Origin: Laccaria trichodermophora
Taxonomy: Eukaryota > Basidiomycota > Agaricomycetes > Agaricales > Hydnangiaceae
DNA: 64,000 nucleotides
Assembly (NCBI GenBank): GCA_018417955.1
Contig: JACTVC010000001.1
Coordinates: forward strand, 682,001-746,000
Reading direction: 5' to 3'
How positions within the stretch are numbered: position 1 is the stretch's first letter; each line of letters opens with the position of its first letter. Position numbers and translations under genes: made by a program. Positions 51,201 to 63,226 of this stretch are shown here, one piece after another. The notes beneath the pieces were generated by a model. That model did not search any database. It saw only the letters and a program-made list of their open reading frames with translations, and was not told where the DNA came from.

Positions 51201-51450
51201 CAGATGTCTATCAGAAGCCGAAACACGGCAGTTGAAATGATGTTAATCACGCAAAGTCTTGTTGAGCCTGGGCAGCCAAAGAATGCGTGGAGGGCCCGAG
51301 TTACCACGAACAATCCTCCATAGCCAAAAGATAATAACGAGAAAAACCTAGCAGACATTATGAAAAGATGTTATTTGAGCTGTGTGGTATAAAGCAAACC
51401 TGAGTACGCTTCCATGAAGGGTTTGGGCGACCAACAAGATGGTCGATCAT
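48248..51450 (-). CDS. Hormone-sensitive-lipase-like alpha/beta hydrolase with membrane N-terminus
   Basis: ATG 51450 (MIDHLVGRPNPSWKRTQ), stop 48248, with ten or so introns. N-terminal hydrophobic segments (VFLVIIFWLWRIV, PWQIVLSTLTAVYTI) suggest lipid droplet or ER attachment. The catalytic fold-3 domain: LILDFPGGGFVAMSPEHHEERLRMW, RPVVSIDYGKAPE, nucleophile GDSAG (an intron cuts it just before G), acidic residue in CGEKDPFVDD, His in SDWSHGYLQMP. The first HGGG His of the oxyanion loop is Pro here. Between the Ser and the Asp/His blocks lies a long Ser/Lys/Glu-rich insert (RRRIKRRSSWKDTL). The C-terminus is disordered. Lipase or esterase activity on acyl esters is inferred; the substrate is not known. 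Confidence 0.82.
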
Positions 51451-51584
51451 GGTTTCTTAAGTTGATGTGAGGCTGGTGCAGGAGGAGGCCTCGGAGAAGA
51501 GGGGTATATGTAGATGCAGTGACAGCTTCCATGTGATTGAGGAAAGACAGTTAGCCCTAACCCTATGACGATAACTTTTTGAAG

Positions 51585-52996
51585 ATGGCGCTCATTTCAA
51601 TCCGCACTACAGATGACAAGATCGAAATCATCAACCAGCTGTTATTGCCCCATGTTACAGAGTTTGTTCAGATTGATACCATAGAGCAAGCCCACGATGC
51701 GATCAAGACAATGAAGGTCCGTTTGCTCCTCACTCGCATGGCTCTGCTCTTCTGACTTACTGTTGAGATTCGCGGCGCGCCAGCGATAGCCTCACTGGCA
51801 GCGCTGTCATTTTCTCAGTATCTGTCCCGCGCATTGCAAACGTCTCCATTGCCAAAATATTTTGCGTCGCCAGAGGCTTTGAAGAATAATCTCGAACCAA
51901 TTCTTGCCTATCTCTTTACTGCAAGACCGACCGCTGTGAATCTGGGGGCAGCCACACGTCGTTTGACTGCGACACTCAATCAATCCATCTCCCAGGGAAA
52001 GACCACTCGCTCTATTGCTCAAGATCTCATCGATGAAGGCAAAGCTATCGCTGATGAAGATGTAGACAGAAACAAGGCCATGTCGAAGTGGGGTGGGGAC
52101 TGGTTGTTCGATCGAGTAAAGGCGGGAGACGGATCGGCAGAAAAGGGCTTGAATGTCCTTACCGTTTGCAACACCGGGTCTCTCGCAACCTCGGTAAGCT
52201 GGCCCTTCTCCTCCCATCTCATGTCGTTGACAACACCGTCACAGGGGTATGGGACGGCCCTTGGTTTGATAACTTATCTACATGAGACGGGAAAGCTTGA
52301 GAAAGCCTACTATACCCAAACAGCTCCTTACCACCAAGGATCACGGCCAGTTTATTCCCTTAAAACTAGCTTTTCATCGATTGTTGAATGTTCACTTTAG
52401 ACTCACAGCGCTAGAGTTGAAGACGCTCAACATCCCGTCCGTTATGATTTGCGATACCATGGTTGGATCATTATTCCAGCACTTCAACATTCACGCTGTT
52501 GGTGCGCCACTTCTCGCTCGAAAAATTTATTCTTCCTCGTTGACTACACATATCAGTTGTTGGTGCTGACAGGATAGCAAAGAATGGGGACACTGCCAAT
52601 AAGATCGGAACCTATAACGCTGCCGTTATCGCTGCGCGCCACAATATACCCTTTATAGTGGTTGCGCCTATCAGCACGGTAGATCTAGCTATCGAAAGTG
52701 GCTTGGAGTGAGTAACTGTTCACAATACTCTGCAACCCAATTGACGTCCCATGTTCAGTATCCCAATCGAGCAGCGACCACCAATTGAGGCCTGCCTCGT
52801 TCGGGGTATACTTTACCCCAACGATGGCAACAGTAAGCAGGCCCAAGTAATGATTACCCCGTTTGGATTGGATGGGATATATAATCCCAGTTTCGACGTG
52901 ACACCAGCTGAATTGATCACGGCGATAGTGACAGAGAAGGGCGTCGCTGTGAAAGGTGAAGGAGAAAATATCTTTGATTTGACCCCGGTGGTTTGA
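51585..52996 (+). CDS. MRI1: Methylthioribose-1-phosphate isomerase MRI1
   Basis: Methionine salvage enzyme converting methylthioribose-1-phosphate to methylthioribulose-1-phosphate. ATG 51585, stop 52996, about six introns. Seen: [50 protein letters not shown], catalytic Cys in VCNTGSLAT, then [36 protein letters not shown] (catalytic Asp in CDTM), the [16 protein letters not shown] loop seen as [19 protein letters not shown] and [10 protein letters not shown]. Both catalytic residues are intact. It belongs to the eIF2B-alpha-like fold but has the isomerase motifs, so eIF2B is excluded. Divergent with the HSL-like gene (134 bases). Confidence 0.94.
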
Positions 52997-53156
52997 CAAG
53001 ATGGACTCCAATAAATACTTCTATGACTAGTAGATGTTGAAAAAGCCCCTGTGTTGATCCCAGTATGGTGTTTAGGCTTTCTGGCAGAATTTATCAGCTT
53101 CGCAGCGTATTGACTCGCGTTCCAGCGCATTCCTTGCAACGTGGACCTTTGGAGAG

Positions 53157-54781
53157 ATGTCTGACAACGTCTACATAGCTGTCCATGGCGGCGCAGGCTT
53201 TCACGAACGAAAGTATGAGAAAGAGATCAAGCATGCATTGCAAAGGTAAGTTTGGTTATGGCGAGTGGATACAGCTGATATGGAGCAACAGGGCATGCAA
53301 TTCCGCGTTATCAAACTTGGGATCGAAAAGTTCTTCTGCGTTGACAATGGTTGAAGATGCGATATCATCCTTGGAGGATGACGAGCATCTCAACGCAGGT
53401 TCGCCGACTTTCCGAACTTCGACATTGCTGCTTTGACAAGGTCTCTCGACAACGTACAGGATACGGATCGAACCTTACGCTTGATGGAACTGTTGAATGC
53501 GACGCCGCCATTATGTCGGGAAAGTCAGGTTGCTTCGGAAGTGTTGGTGCTGTAGCTGGTAAGGGGTAATTGTGTGGCTACCAGCCGCCTCTGACCGCGA
53601 CTGTCGACTTGAAGGGGTCAAGAACCCAATCCGCTTAGCGAGATCTATCCTCAATCAATCCTCTATCCCTTCGCCCATTGGTCGCATCCCACCTCTGTAG
53701 GTGAGATTCCAACGAGTATTCTCGTACCCAATCCTCATATTCGTTAGAACCTTGGTCTCCGAAGGAGCGAGACAGTTTGCTCTTTCGCGGCCATCAAGCT
53801 CTCACTTAATATCGCAGGAATCGCTTGTTTCCCCCAAGGCGGAAGAGCGTTGGAGGGTCTGGAAATGTCGTTTTACTTCTTCCGACCCACCCTCTCTTTC
53901 CGAGAATTTGAACGATATTCAGGATACAGTGGGCGCCGTTGCTTGGCACGAATCGGATGGTATGGCTGCGGGAGTATCCAGGTGAGCTTGACTCAAATTC
54001 CTCCCCTCTTTCTCTCACTGATGTATCTTCCTTTTGTATTACAGTGGTGGACTCCTTCTCAAATACCCCGGCAGAATTGGTGAGGTGAGTAGCCGATGAA
54101 CAACCATTTTTCACGAATGTCACACGATGTTGGAAGGCAGCCGTGTTTGGGGCTGGGTGTTGGGCCCAGGAAGCTTTGGATACTGAGCAAGGCACGGAGA
54201 TGGCGTGCAGCATATCTGGTGGGTACTGCCTGTGCACACGACTCCCTATTCCTCAAATCATATCAGGTACGGGCGAGTACATTATCAGAGCGATGCTTGC
54301 ACGGAGATTAGGCGAAGCCTTTGAAAAGGGTGCAGGGAACCCTGATGGTGACGACCCACATGAAGTTCTGCATGGAGTATTGAACGATCAATTCTGGAGT
54401 ATGCCCCAAAAAATTTGATCTACGCGAATGGCGTTGAAAGCATGTCACAGACATGTGTCGAGGACGTGGGGAACCAGACCCAAGCGTAGGGGCCCTGCTT
54501 CTAACAAGGGAAAACGATGGTTGTGGCAAGTCGATGTCATCATATTCGGAACAATCATATTCTGAATATGTTTATAGCGCGGTTGTGGTGTGCCTTCACG
54601 ACGCCCACCATGGCAATCGCGTACGCATCCTCTAAGAATCCCAAAGCAAAGGTATTTGCCCTACAAATATCCACACTTTGGTTATTTTATTTTCCTCGAG
54701 GCAATCATCCTACGTCGCCCACAGAACATTCCGTTAGAAGACGACAAACCGTGCATATATATCACAGGAATATCTTTGTGA
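53157..54781 (+). CDS. Threonine aspartase (taspase-1-like Ntn hydrolase)
   Basis: N-terminal nucleophile hydrolase of the type-2 asparaginase group. ATG 53157, likely stop 54781, about seven introns. The alpha part starts YIAVHGGAGFHERKYEKEIKHALQRA and continues with LTMVEDAISSLEDDEHLNAG, YGSNLTLDGTVECDAAIMSG and GSVGAVAG. The cleavage/nucleophile Thr is in DTVGAVAWHESDGMAAGVS. Next is SGGLLLKYPGRIGEAAVFGAGCWAQ, which matches taspase rather than plain asparaginases or AGA. The end WCAFTTPTMAIAYASS then KAK fits the taspase C-terminus. Metazoan taspase cleaves MLL and TFIIA; the fungal substrate is unknown. It ends 51 bases from the converging TFB4 stop. Confidence 0.82.
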
Positions 54782-54832
54782 TTCTTTTAGCACGGCTCTA
54801 CCAAACAGGAAATACGCAGCACAAAGATTCAT

Positions 54833-56263
54833 TCAATGGTTTGAGCCGTTAGTTGCTAGTGTATTCCCATTTCCGGGTGTTGTGCTGAGAGGTTGTTCTT
54901 GAGGAAAAGGCAAATTCCGTGGGCGGCTGGAATCTGTAGACGCTGGCGTACGACTTTGGGGTGTGCCCACCACTGATGGGGGTCCTGACTTACTCAATGA
55001 TGGCACGTTTGGACGGGACGCATTGAGACGCTGGAGAGTCTTGATGGGAAATTTTGTCCTAAACCTAGACGTCAGAATTACGCAAACTTGGAAGGCTGTC
55101 AACTGACCGGCACGTTGAACAAACAGGCACAGGTTGACAGAAAACTGGTTCTCTGTTAATAAAATAATCTTTTGCTAAGAGACGACTTACTGGATAAACA
55201 GACGGAGCACACAAAGCCAATGTCAATGATATTTTTATGACAAAAGCATGCTGCACGGAAGTCTATTCGGTCTTGGGTTGGCACAGCAAGGACTTGGCGG
55301 ATCGAGGGGGCCGACAAGAAAGACATCTATTTGGTTGAGCCAAGTGAGAAAGTCTGAAAGAACGGTGCATACGATAAGGTATTGGAGGAGAGCATCTCTC
55401 CGTTCCAGGAAGAGGTAGGAACCACCGGTTAGATGGGCGGCCTGCTGCAGAAAGACAGCATCAGGACCATACACTTGACAGGCATCGATAGTAACTTTCT
55501 AGGGAAAGGGTAGTAAGTTGGCCAAAACAATGAGCATGAAACGTACAAGTTTCTGCGCGGAAAAGATTGAGTTCATGATAGGAATGTAAGAGGTGGATAG
55601 ATCGGGGGAAACGGATAAGATCAGGATCCTTGGATCTGGCAGAACAGTCGAATCACGTGTGTTTAGCGAAGTCGAAGAGTTGGATGGGGGTGGCAAGGAT
55701 ATTCTGTTTACATCTGCAACAGGTTCAGGGAGAATCCAGAACCGAAGATGATGTTCATACAGCACAATGCTTTGGTCAACGCGCCGACGAGTGCACACGG
55801 GGCTAAAGTTGATTAGTGTGTGAATAGTGAGAAAGAGACAGGGAGAACACCTTCTTCTTCGGATTGATCAATGGCGTCCAGCTCGTCGGAAATGCGGTTT
55901 ATGATGGTGGAATCTACTAGTTTGAATGGTGCATATGAGTTTGAATCGATGGATTGGAGCTCGGGGTTGTGAAGTGTGGATGAATAGAGCATCAGGCTAT
56001 TGTGAGCGTGAGTGGGGGCAAGGGGTGATATAGGCAAAAAGTTACCTCTTGCCTGGAAATGCGCCAAAGACGGCGAGGGTGTTTTCATGTTGGGAAGCCA
56101 AGTGAGTGTTGAGGAAAGCGAGGACATGAGATAAAAAAGAGTTGAGAGAGAGCGGATATTTATTTGATAATAAACCTGACAGATGCCATTGCGTTGGAGA
56201 GAGGTCGAGGACGACGGAGAGGTGTGAGGCATCGGATAATTGGGGGGCATCGGAGAGATCCAT
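54833..56263 (-). CDS. TFB4: TFIIH core subunit TFB4 (p34)
   Basis: Von-Willebrand-A-like and zinc-binding subunit of TFIIH that pairs with p44/SSL1. ATG 56263, stop 54833, with at least six introns. The vWA part starts SHLSVVLDLSPTQWHLSG and continues LNSFLSHVLAFLNTHLA and NTLAVFGAFPGK. RILILSVSPDLSTSYIPIMNSIFSAQK and VTIDACQVYGPDAVFLQQAAHLTGG follow, all typical of p34. The C-terminal C4 finger is [30 protein letters not shown] and PVCSTCR. A Ser/Pro-rich tail follows the finger. Complete by all the expected blocks. Confidence 0.92.
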
Positions 56264-56645
56264 AATGTTCGGAGGAATCGGAGACGGCGGCAAACGGCGC
56301 CCACCGTGAGCAGAAGCAGATAACGAATTGGGTGCGTAATTAGCCGATTTCTCTACAGCTAAGCTCAGCTAAGTAGTTCCAATTGTTACCCTGTTGTTAC
56401 CCTTGTTGTTACTCCAGCCAGCATGTTACTTTTTGGTTCCCATCGGAGTGTCCGTCACGAGCGCCGGTGACGAAGGGCCTTCCGGCGTTGGCCGTGACGA
56501 TGGTGTAGCGACGCTGGGCCGTGTGAAATCTATCCGTTGGCGATGGCTGGCGCCCAGGTCCTCGTCAACACCACTTCTTCCCTCCCCACCACCATCATTC
56601 CCCTCCTCCGTCTTCCCTCTCCCCCCTCCTTCCCGTCCCCCGCAC
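56264..56645. promoter_or_regulatory. Divergent promoter region, TFB4 / CHD1
   Basis: About 380 bases between two divergent starts. A short repeat gttacccttgttgttac lies at about 56387-56412. Pyrimidine-rich tracts (ccctcctccgtcttccctctcccccctccttcc) at about 56598-56632 precede the CHD1 ATG, as is common before fungal start sites. No known factor site was assigned. Confidence 0.45.
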
Positions 56646-59600
56646 ATGTCTTCATTCCCTCCTTCACCCGTTCCCCATACTCTCCCACCCCTAGGTCTCA
56701 ACTACGACAGTGACGACGACGACATGCAAGTTGACTCAGACATCGAACTCAACAAGGGGCCTGATGTCGATGCTGACGGTGAATCGGTCGACGATGATTC
56801 CGCAACATCACATATCGTCCACCCCACTGCCCCCTCCACCTTGTCTCACCGAATCGAATCTGTCAGTATTTATCTTTTCCCATTTTGATGCTTCAATTCA
56901 TCGTCATCGTAGGATGCAGAGGATTCCGTATGTGACCTGTCGCTGTCAATTTTTATAAATTTTGTGTCTAACTTTAGGTCAGGGTTATGACGACCAAGCA
57001 GATGACGACGATGACAACGACGAGGATGACGGTACCTATGCAGATGAGGAGTATGGTCAAAAGAAAAAGCTGTCCAAGAAGAAGCAACGCAGACTGTCCT
57101 CGACAATTCCACGGCCCAAAGGTGCTTCATGTGTACCCACTGTTGCCCTCTACCACTTACACTCCCGCCACTTTAGCTCCCGTTCGACACGCGTCCTCTT
57201 CCGATTCCGACTCTGATTATGGAGCTCGTGCTCATAAGAAGAGGAAGAAAGCTCGCCCTTCTGCCGATGAGGTTCGAGTGTCCAGTCGGGGTGGAAAAGT
57301 ACCCAATTACGTCGATGATGTCCAAGATTTTGAAAAATTCGAAGACGACGATGAAGGAGGTGAAAACACTTACTTCGTGGACCCCAACCAACAATACCAG
57401 GAAGAGGACGAAATCGAAGCCGTTTTGAATCATAGTCGAGATGAAGGCCGGGAGGATGATGAAGAAGATCTTTGGTTTGAGAATGTGGTACGTCTCTTCA
57501 CCTCCATGAACGTCCCATAGTTCATTCCGACTCCTTTCATAGCGCTTCCATATCAAATGGAAAAACTTTTCCCACCTTCATAACACCGACGAAACTTATG
57601 AATTCTTGAAACGTTTCAAAGGTCTGAAGCGCGTTGATAACTACATCAAGGCGTACAAGATATGGCGCTCTCGCGTTGATTCTCCAGGATTGTCGCGTGA
57701 AGATGTGGAAGCTCTTCATCTCGACAAAGAAAGGGAAAAGCAGGAACTGGAGATGTTCCGCAACGTGGAACGCATTGTTGCTCACCGAGAAAGCAAAGAC
57801 GGCGACATGGAGTACTTTTGCAAGTGGAACAGTCTTAATTATGAGCATTGCACTTGGGAACTCCAGAAGGATGTCAACCCCATCGCGAAGGACGAGATCG
57901 CTGCCTACAGACTAAGAGAGGCGGAGGGCAAGTTTCCGTACAAAAGTGTGTTGTATTCGAGACAGGGCAGGCCGACCTTCCAAAAGATCACAAGTGATCC
58001 TGACTACATTCAAGCGACGGGCGGCGAGCTCAAAGACTTCCAGCTCACTGGTCTCAATTGGCTTGCTTATCTGTGGAGCAAAGGAGAGAACGGTATATTA
58101 GCAGATGAGATGGGACTTGGCAAGGTACTTTTGCGATATCAAGCATGAGGTTTTAATGTCTAATAGACGCTTTGACCAGACCGTGCAAACTGTAGCTTTC
58201 CTGTCCTATCTCTTCCACGAGATGCACCAGTATGGTCCATTTCTGGTCATCGTGCCCCTGTCGACGATTACAGCTTGGCAAACTCAGTTTGCCGCTTGGG
58301 CTCCGGACATGAACGTTATAACTTACATCGGAACCGCATCAGCCCGCGAAGTCATCCGCACACATGAGTTTGGGCCATCTAACAAGAAATTGAAGATGAA
58401 TGTTCTGCTGACGACGTATGAACTCACTCTAAGGGACTCCAAAGAACTCGGCGATATAAAGTGGCAAGCTTTGGCGGTTGATGAGGTTGGTTGACATTTC
58501 ATACATTTTTCACCTCATTAAAAGTCATATAGGCTCATCGGCTCAAAAACTCCGAGAGCCAGCTGTACGAAGCCCTCCGATCATTCTCCGCCGCTTCAAA
58601 GCTACTCATTACGGGGACTCCTTTGCAGAACAATGTGAAAGGTGCTCAAATTGGCAATCTTCTCCGTCACCCCTTACTTACTGGAAACACAAGAACTTTT
58701 GTCCTTGATGCACTTCCTCATGCCAGAAAAATGTTTGAACCTGCTCTTTATTTCCACTTCACCCCTGCTCATTTGTTTCGTGTTCCAGTTGCTCTCACCA
58801 ACGAATTTGACCTAACTGACATTGACCATGAGGAGAAGATCAAAGAATTACACGAGCAACTGGAGTCTTTAATGCTCAGGCGGTTAAAGAAGGATGTACT
58901 GACGTCTCTTCCAACAAAGAGCGAACGGATTCTGCGTGTGGAAATGAGTGCCCTCCAGACCCATTTTTACAAGAACATACTCACCAAGGTACAGTTTACG
59001 ATCTCACAGTGCAGGCGTTTACTCATCCTTTTCGCGTAGAACTTTGCGGGACTAGTTAAAAGTGCGAACGGGAACAATAACATTAGTTTGCTCAACATTG
59101 GTGAGAGATTGCATATCTGACTGTGATACGTACTCTTACCTTCTCTCCTTCAGCGATGGAACTCAAGAAAGCTGCAAATCATCCTTACCTGTTTGATGGC
59201 GCTGAAGTTCGTACAGACAACAATGAAGAGACGTTGAAAGGCCTTGTCATGAACAGCGGCAAGATGGTTCTTCTAGACAAGCTGCTTGCCCGTCTCCGGC
59301 AAGACGGTCATCGCGTTCTAATCTTCAGCCAGATGGTGCGAATGTTGGACATTTTAAGCGATTATATGTCGCTTCGGGGTTACCTTCATCAACGTTTGGA
59401 TGGGATGGTGGCATCGGAAGCGAGGAAGAAGTCTATTGCCCACTTTAACACCCCTGGGTCCCCCGACTTTGCGTTCCTACTGTCGACTCGTGCTGGCGGA
59501 CTTGGTATCAATTTGGAGACAGCGGACACGGTAATCATCTTTGATGTGAGGTGTTCTCTTGATGCCTTTGCATAGTTGCTCAACCATCATTTTTAGAGTG

Positions 59601-61872
59601 ACTGGAATCCACAAAACGACCTGCAGGCTATGGCTCGTGCCCATCGTATTGGGCAGAAATCACACGTCAGCGTTTATCGTTTCGTTAGCAAAGATACCAT
59701 GGAGGAGGACGTCTTGGAGCGCGCGAAGAAGAAGATGGTGTTGGAATATGCCAGTAAGTCACCCAATGGACATCTTATTTTGGTCCCATTTTTATCTCCG
59801 TCACCTCAGTCATCAACCAGATGGATACCTCCCAGGCGCACTTGAGCTCCAAGGCGACGAAAGACCCTCACAAACCAGACAATCTGAGCAAGGATGAATT
59901 GACCGCTGTTTTGAAATATGGTGCTCAAAAGATGCAAGTGTTTTTTGGCTTCTTGATTTTCTGTGCTGACACGTCTTTGCAGGTTTGACAAGGATGATTC
60001 CCAGCAGAGCAAAAAACTTGACGAAATGGATCTCGACGACATCCTGAATAGGGCTGAAGATCACGAGACTATGGCCCAAGCTGGGGAAGCAGGCGGTGCA
60101 TCCCTTGGTGGCGAAGGTTTTCTAGCTCAATTTGCTGCTGTCAGCGATGTCAAAAACGACATGAATTGGGAGGATATCATACCCCTGGACGAACGTCAGA
60201 AATTTGAAGCTGATGAAGATGAACGGAAAGCCGAGGAAATTGCTGCCCAGGAATTGCGTGATAGGAAACGCACGCACGCTCCAGTATCATATGAGGGCAT
60301 GGACGTGGACCAGCCGGCTGCTGCGTCCGCTCCCAAGAAGCCAAAGGCACCCGGTCCTACAAGGAAGACAGCCAGCCAGAAGGCGATGGAACTGAAAGAG
60401 AGGGATGTTCGTGTTCTCATTAGGAGTCTCCAGCGTTGGGGTGACATCCGGCAAAGATACGACATCATCGTCCGTCTCAATTTCTTATCTTCGTGCCTTT
60501 GTTCAGCTGAACAATTAACTAAATTCAGGTCTCGGAATCCAAACTTCAAGACAAGAACAAGGGCATGATGCTTGACGTGGCAGACGAAATCATTGATATC
60601 TGCTCTCAAGCCGTCAAGGATAGTGAGGACCAGAAGCGTTCCCGAATCGCGGCTGGTGAAACGTTGACCAACGCCCAGAAAAGCAAGGCAGTCCTCGTCA
60701 CCTGTCGTGGCGTCGGTAACATCAATGCAGAAACCGTCCTTTCTCGCCATCGTGACCTTCGCATCCTCTATGCGATTCTATCTGATCTTGACGATCCTTA
60801 TAAGTGGAGCATCCCGATTGAAAACATCCGTCCGACTCTTAATTGGTCAGGTCGCTGGGGTCCGCAGGACGATTCGATGCTCCTAGTAGGCGCCTTCTTG
60901 TACGGCTTCGGCAACTGGGAGGCTATGGCCAAAGACCAAAAACTTGGACTCGAAGGCAAGTTCTTCCTGGAGGAGGGAAAGAAAGGAGAAGATGCTGCAA
61001 GTCGGCCCATCCCAAATGCCATTCACCTCGTTCGTCGAGGTGACTTTTTGCTGAGCATATTGCGCGAGCATGATGAGAAATTACGTTCGTACGAGAGTTC
61101 CCTGCGGAACAAAGGTCAGCTAAAGGTTTCGGCTTCCCCTCCCCCGACAGCCTTGGCGTCGACGTCTTCTCATAGCAGTTCCCTCAAACGGCGAGCCGAG
61201 AGTGAGGCCATGGCTTCTATCGATGACGGCAGCTTGAAAAAGAGGAAACGTCGACCGACGCCCACATTCACAGATTCCGAATCGTCCGACGAATGGTATG
61301 TGGGCTCACTCCTTTGAACGTGTCAAGGCCGACTAATGTGGAAAGTAGCCCCTCGATGGACGAGGCAGCAACGAAAGAGGAACTGCGGCCTGTTAAGAAA
61401 CAATTGGTCCGTCGTCATTCCATCAACTGCCTTGCTTGTTCTCACTTCGCATTCAGAAACAACTAAAGCTGTCTGGTGAAGATATGCCCCGAGACGACAA
61501 GGTTGCCATCCTTAAAGATTCGCTGGCTGCAATTGGCCGACGAATTGAACATGTGCTGAACGCGAAGCAAGCTGCAGGGGAAGATCGGGAGAGATGGCGT
61601 CGACATCTTTGGACGTAAGTGGGCACGGACTGTAATTCCTCTGATACTTATTGCTTCTATCCAGTTTTGTGACCTTGTTTTGGCCCAAGAAAGTCAAGGC
61701 TTCTAAACTGGAGGAGATCCACGCGAAGATGGTTATGAAGGAGGCTGCGCCAAGAGCACAGTCCGATAATAGTGCATCGAAGAAGCCACGGCCAAGTGGA
61801 AGTACCAAAACCAACGGATCAGTCACTATTCCGAGTTCTTCTGCGAGGACAAATGGAAAGTCTTATCGGTGA
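56646..61872 (+). CDS. CHD1: Chromatin remodelling ATPase CHD1
   Basis: SNF2-family nucleosome-spacing motor of transcribed genes. ATG 56646, stop 61872, more than a dozen introns. Acidic and Ser-rich N-terminus, then tandem chromodomains: [22 protein letters not shown] and [16 protein letters not shown]. ATPase: [27 protein letters not shown] (Walker A), DEAHRLKN (box II), [19 protein letters not shown], helicase [36 protein letters not shown] and ARAHRIGQ. C-terminal SANT/SLIDE-like DNA-binding part includes [22 protein letters not shown] and the CHCT-like [14 protein letters not shown] region, then a basic tail. All ATPase motifs are intact. Introns split Walker A and box II. Confidence 0.95.
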
Positions 61873-62211
61873 CATTGTTCTTGTTGTACTTTTTGTTGTC
61901 TCTTCTGTCATTCATTATCTTTAGTCTCGTATGTGTCAAGCACGCTTTCTAGCCCTCGCTATCCTATAATTGCAACATGTGTACTACAAGTCATCTTCTG
62001 ATTGTCTAATAAATGTTTTCCCTCTGACGAACAGGAGTCCTCGTCTGATAGTCTTGGAAAAAGCAAAGCGGACTTCATAGGACGTAAAGCGTTGCTTCTG
62101 ACGCGAAGCTGAGCATAGGCGTGAGCTTTGAGCCTTGTGATCAAGGTACAACTTTTTCAAAAGGGTTGGCTCAAACAAAACTTGGATCAATGGACAACAG
62201 CGTACATGAAT
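61873..62211. other. Convergent 3' region
   Basis: About 340 bases between the converging stops of CHD1 and the membrane protein to its right. No gene recognised; short overlapping ORFs are without motifs. Taken as two 3' UTRs. Confidence 0.5.
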
Positions 62212-63173
62212 CTAGCCGTTGGCCTCACGACTGACATGTTTCGACGTAGAAGGACGCCGGCTTGGTCGAGTATCAGGACGGATAGGCGTACTCGCAGACT
62301 GTCCATTTGATGATTCACGCATGGATCGGCTGGACTTGTCTTTTATCACGATGGGTACAGCATTTCGCGAATCCAAGACGTTCTGGCGAGCGAGTCCGTT
62401 TGAACCTGCAATCGCCAAGTTATATATGATCCCATCTTCAATAACCTAGCAGGCGTACCTTCCAAGAGCTTTGCATCTGCCTCACGGTGACAGCTCTGCA
62501 TCAATGCCGTGTAGCGTTTGACTTCCCACTTCATCTGTGATGCTCGAGCGAGGTTTCCCTGTGAAATGGCCCACTTTCTTTCCTCCTTGTAACGGCGACG
62601 CTCGCTGTCAGCCAAGGACGCGCGCGCTCGCAGCGTGGCCACCTCTCGTTCAAGGGGAGTCATGGATGACCTGGGGCCAATCAACTCAGAGTTTGAGTCG
62701 ACGGAAGTTATGTCCGAGATGAACACTTGCTGTGGTTCATGGTTGGTCTCGACGCTTCCTCCTTGAACACTGGGTCGGAATTGGACCTGACGGGGACGCT
62801 TTTTCTCGCGATTGATACGGGCGTTGGGCGCGTGTGTTGTCCGTTTGCGTCGATCTGAATCGGGTGTGCTGTCGAAATGCTGGGAGAGGAAATCGGTGCA
62901 CAGCAGACCAACAACAACGCCGAGAATAGTAGTGGCACATCTTGTGATGTCTGAGGCGACGTTAAACTCAACGAAGAGCTTTGCAGCGATGGCCAAGGCA
63001 ACTGGGATACCGAATGCTGAGCTTTTAACGGCATAATGAAGGGCAACACCTTGCCATAGACCACTGAGAATAAAATCTTTGACAGAGGGTTCGTTTGATC
63101 TGCTAATAGTGTCCAAAAGGATGCGTGCTCCCAAGCCAATAAGAAGAGCAGGCGCTGTTGCGATGATGGTCAT
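62212..63173 (-). CDS. Membrane protein with coiled-coil tail, probably Get1/WRB-unrelated, unknown function
   Basis: Two exons, 63173-62459 and 62405-62212, close to 302 residues. ATG 63173 was chosen over an upstream GTG. Seen: an N-terminal hydrophobic helix (ATAPALLIGLGARILL), then SGLWQGVALHYAVKSSAFGIPVALAIAAKL and TTILGVVVGLLCTDFL, giving two to three membrane helices. A Lys/Arg-rich linker, a helical coiled-coil segment (LEREVATLRARASLADSERRRYKEERKWAISQ), and a basic Ser-rich tail follow. I recognise no family. Membrane anchor with cytosolic coiled coil is all that can be said. It is 53 bases from the SLU7 stop, in tandem. Confidence 0.62.
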
Positions 63174-63226
63174 AAGGAGGAAACAAACCACCCAAGTCAC
63201 GTGTTACATAAACATTTAACTATTTA

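Noticed and set aside
51550..51566. Telomere-like string ccctaaccct upstream of MRI1
   Set aside because: Only about one and a half telomere units; an isolated match this short is expected by chance and there is no array.
51585..52996. eIF2B alpha subunit
   Set aside because: The protein has the NTGSLAT Cys and the CDTM Asp that mark the methylthioribose-1-phosphate isomerase, which eIF2B subunits lack.
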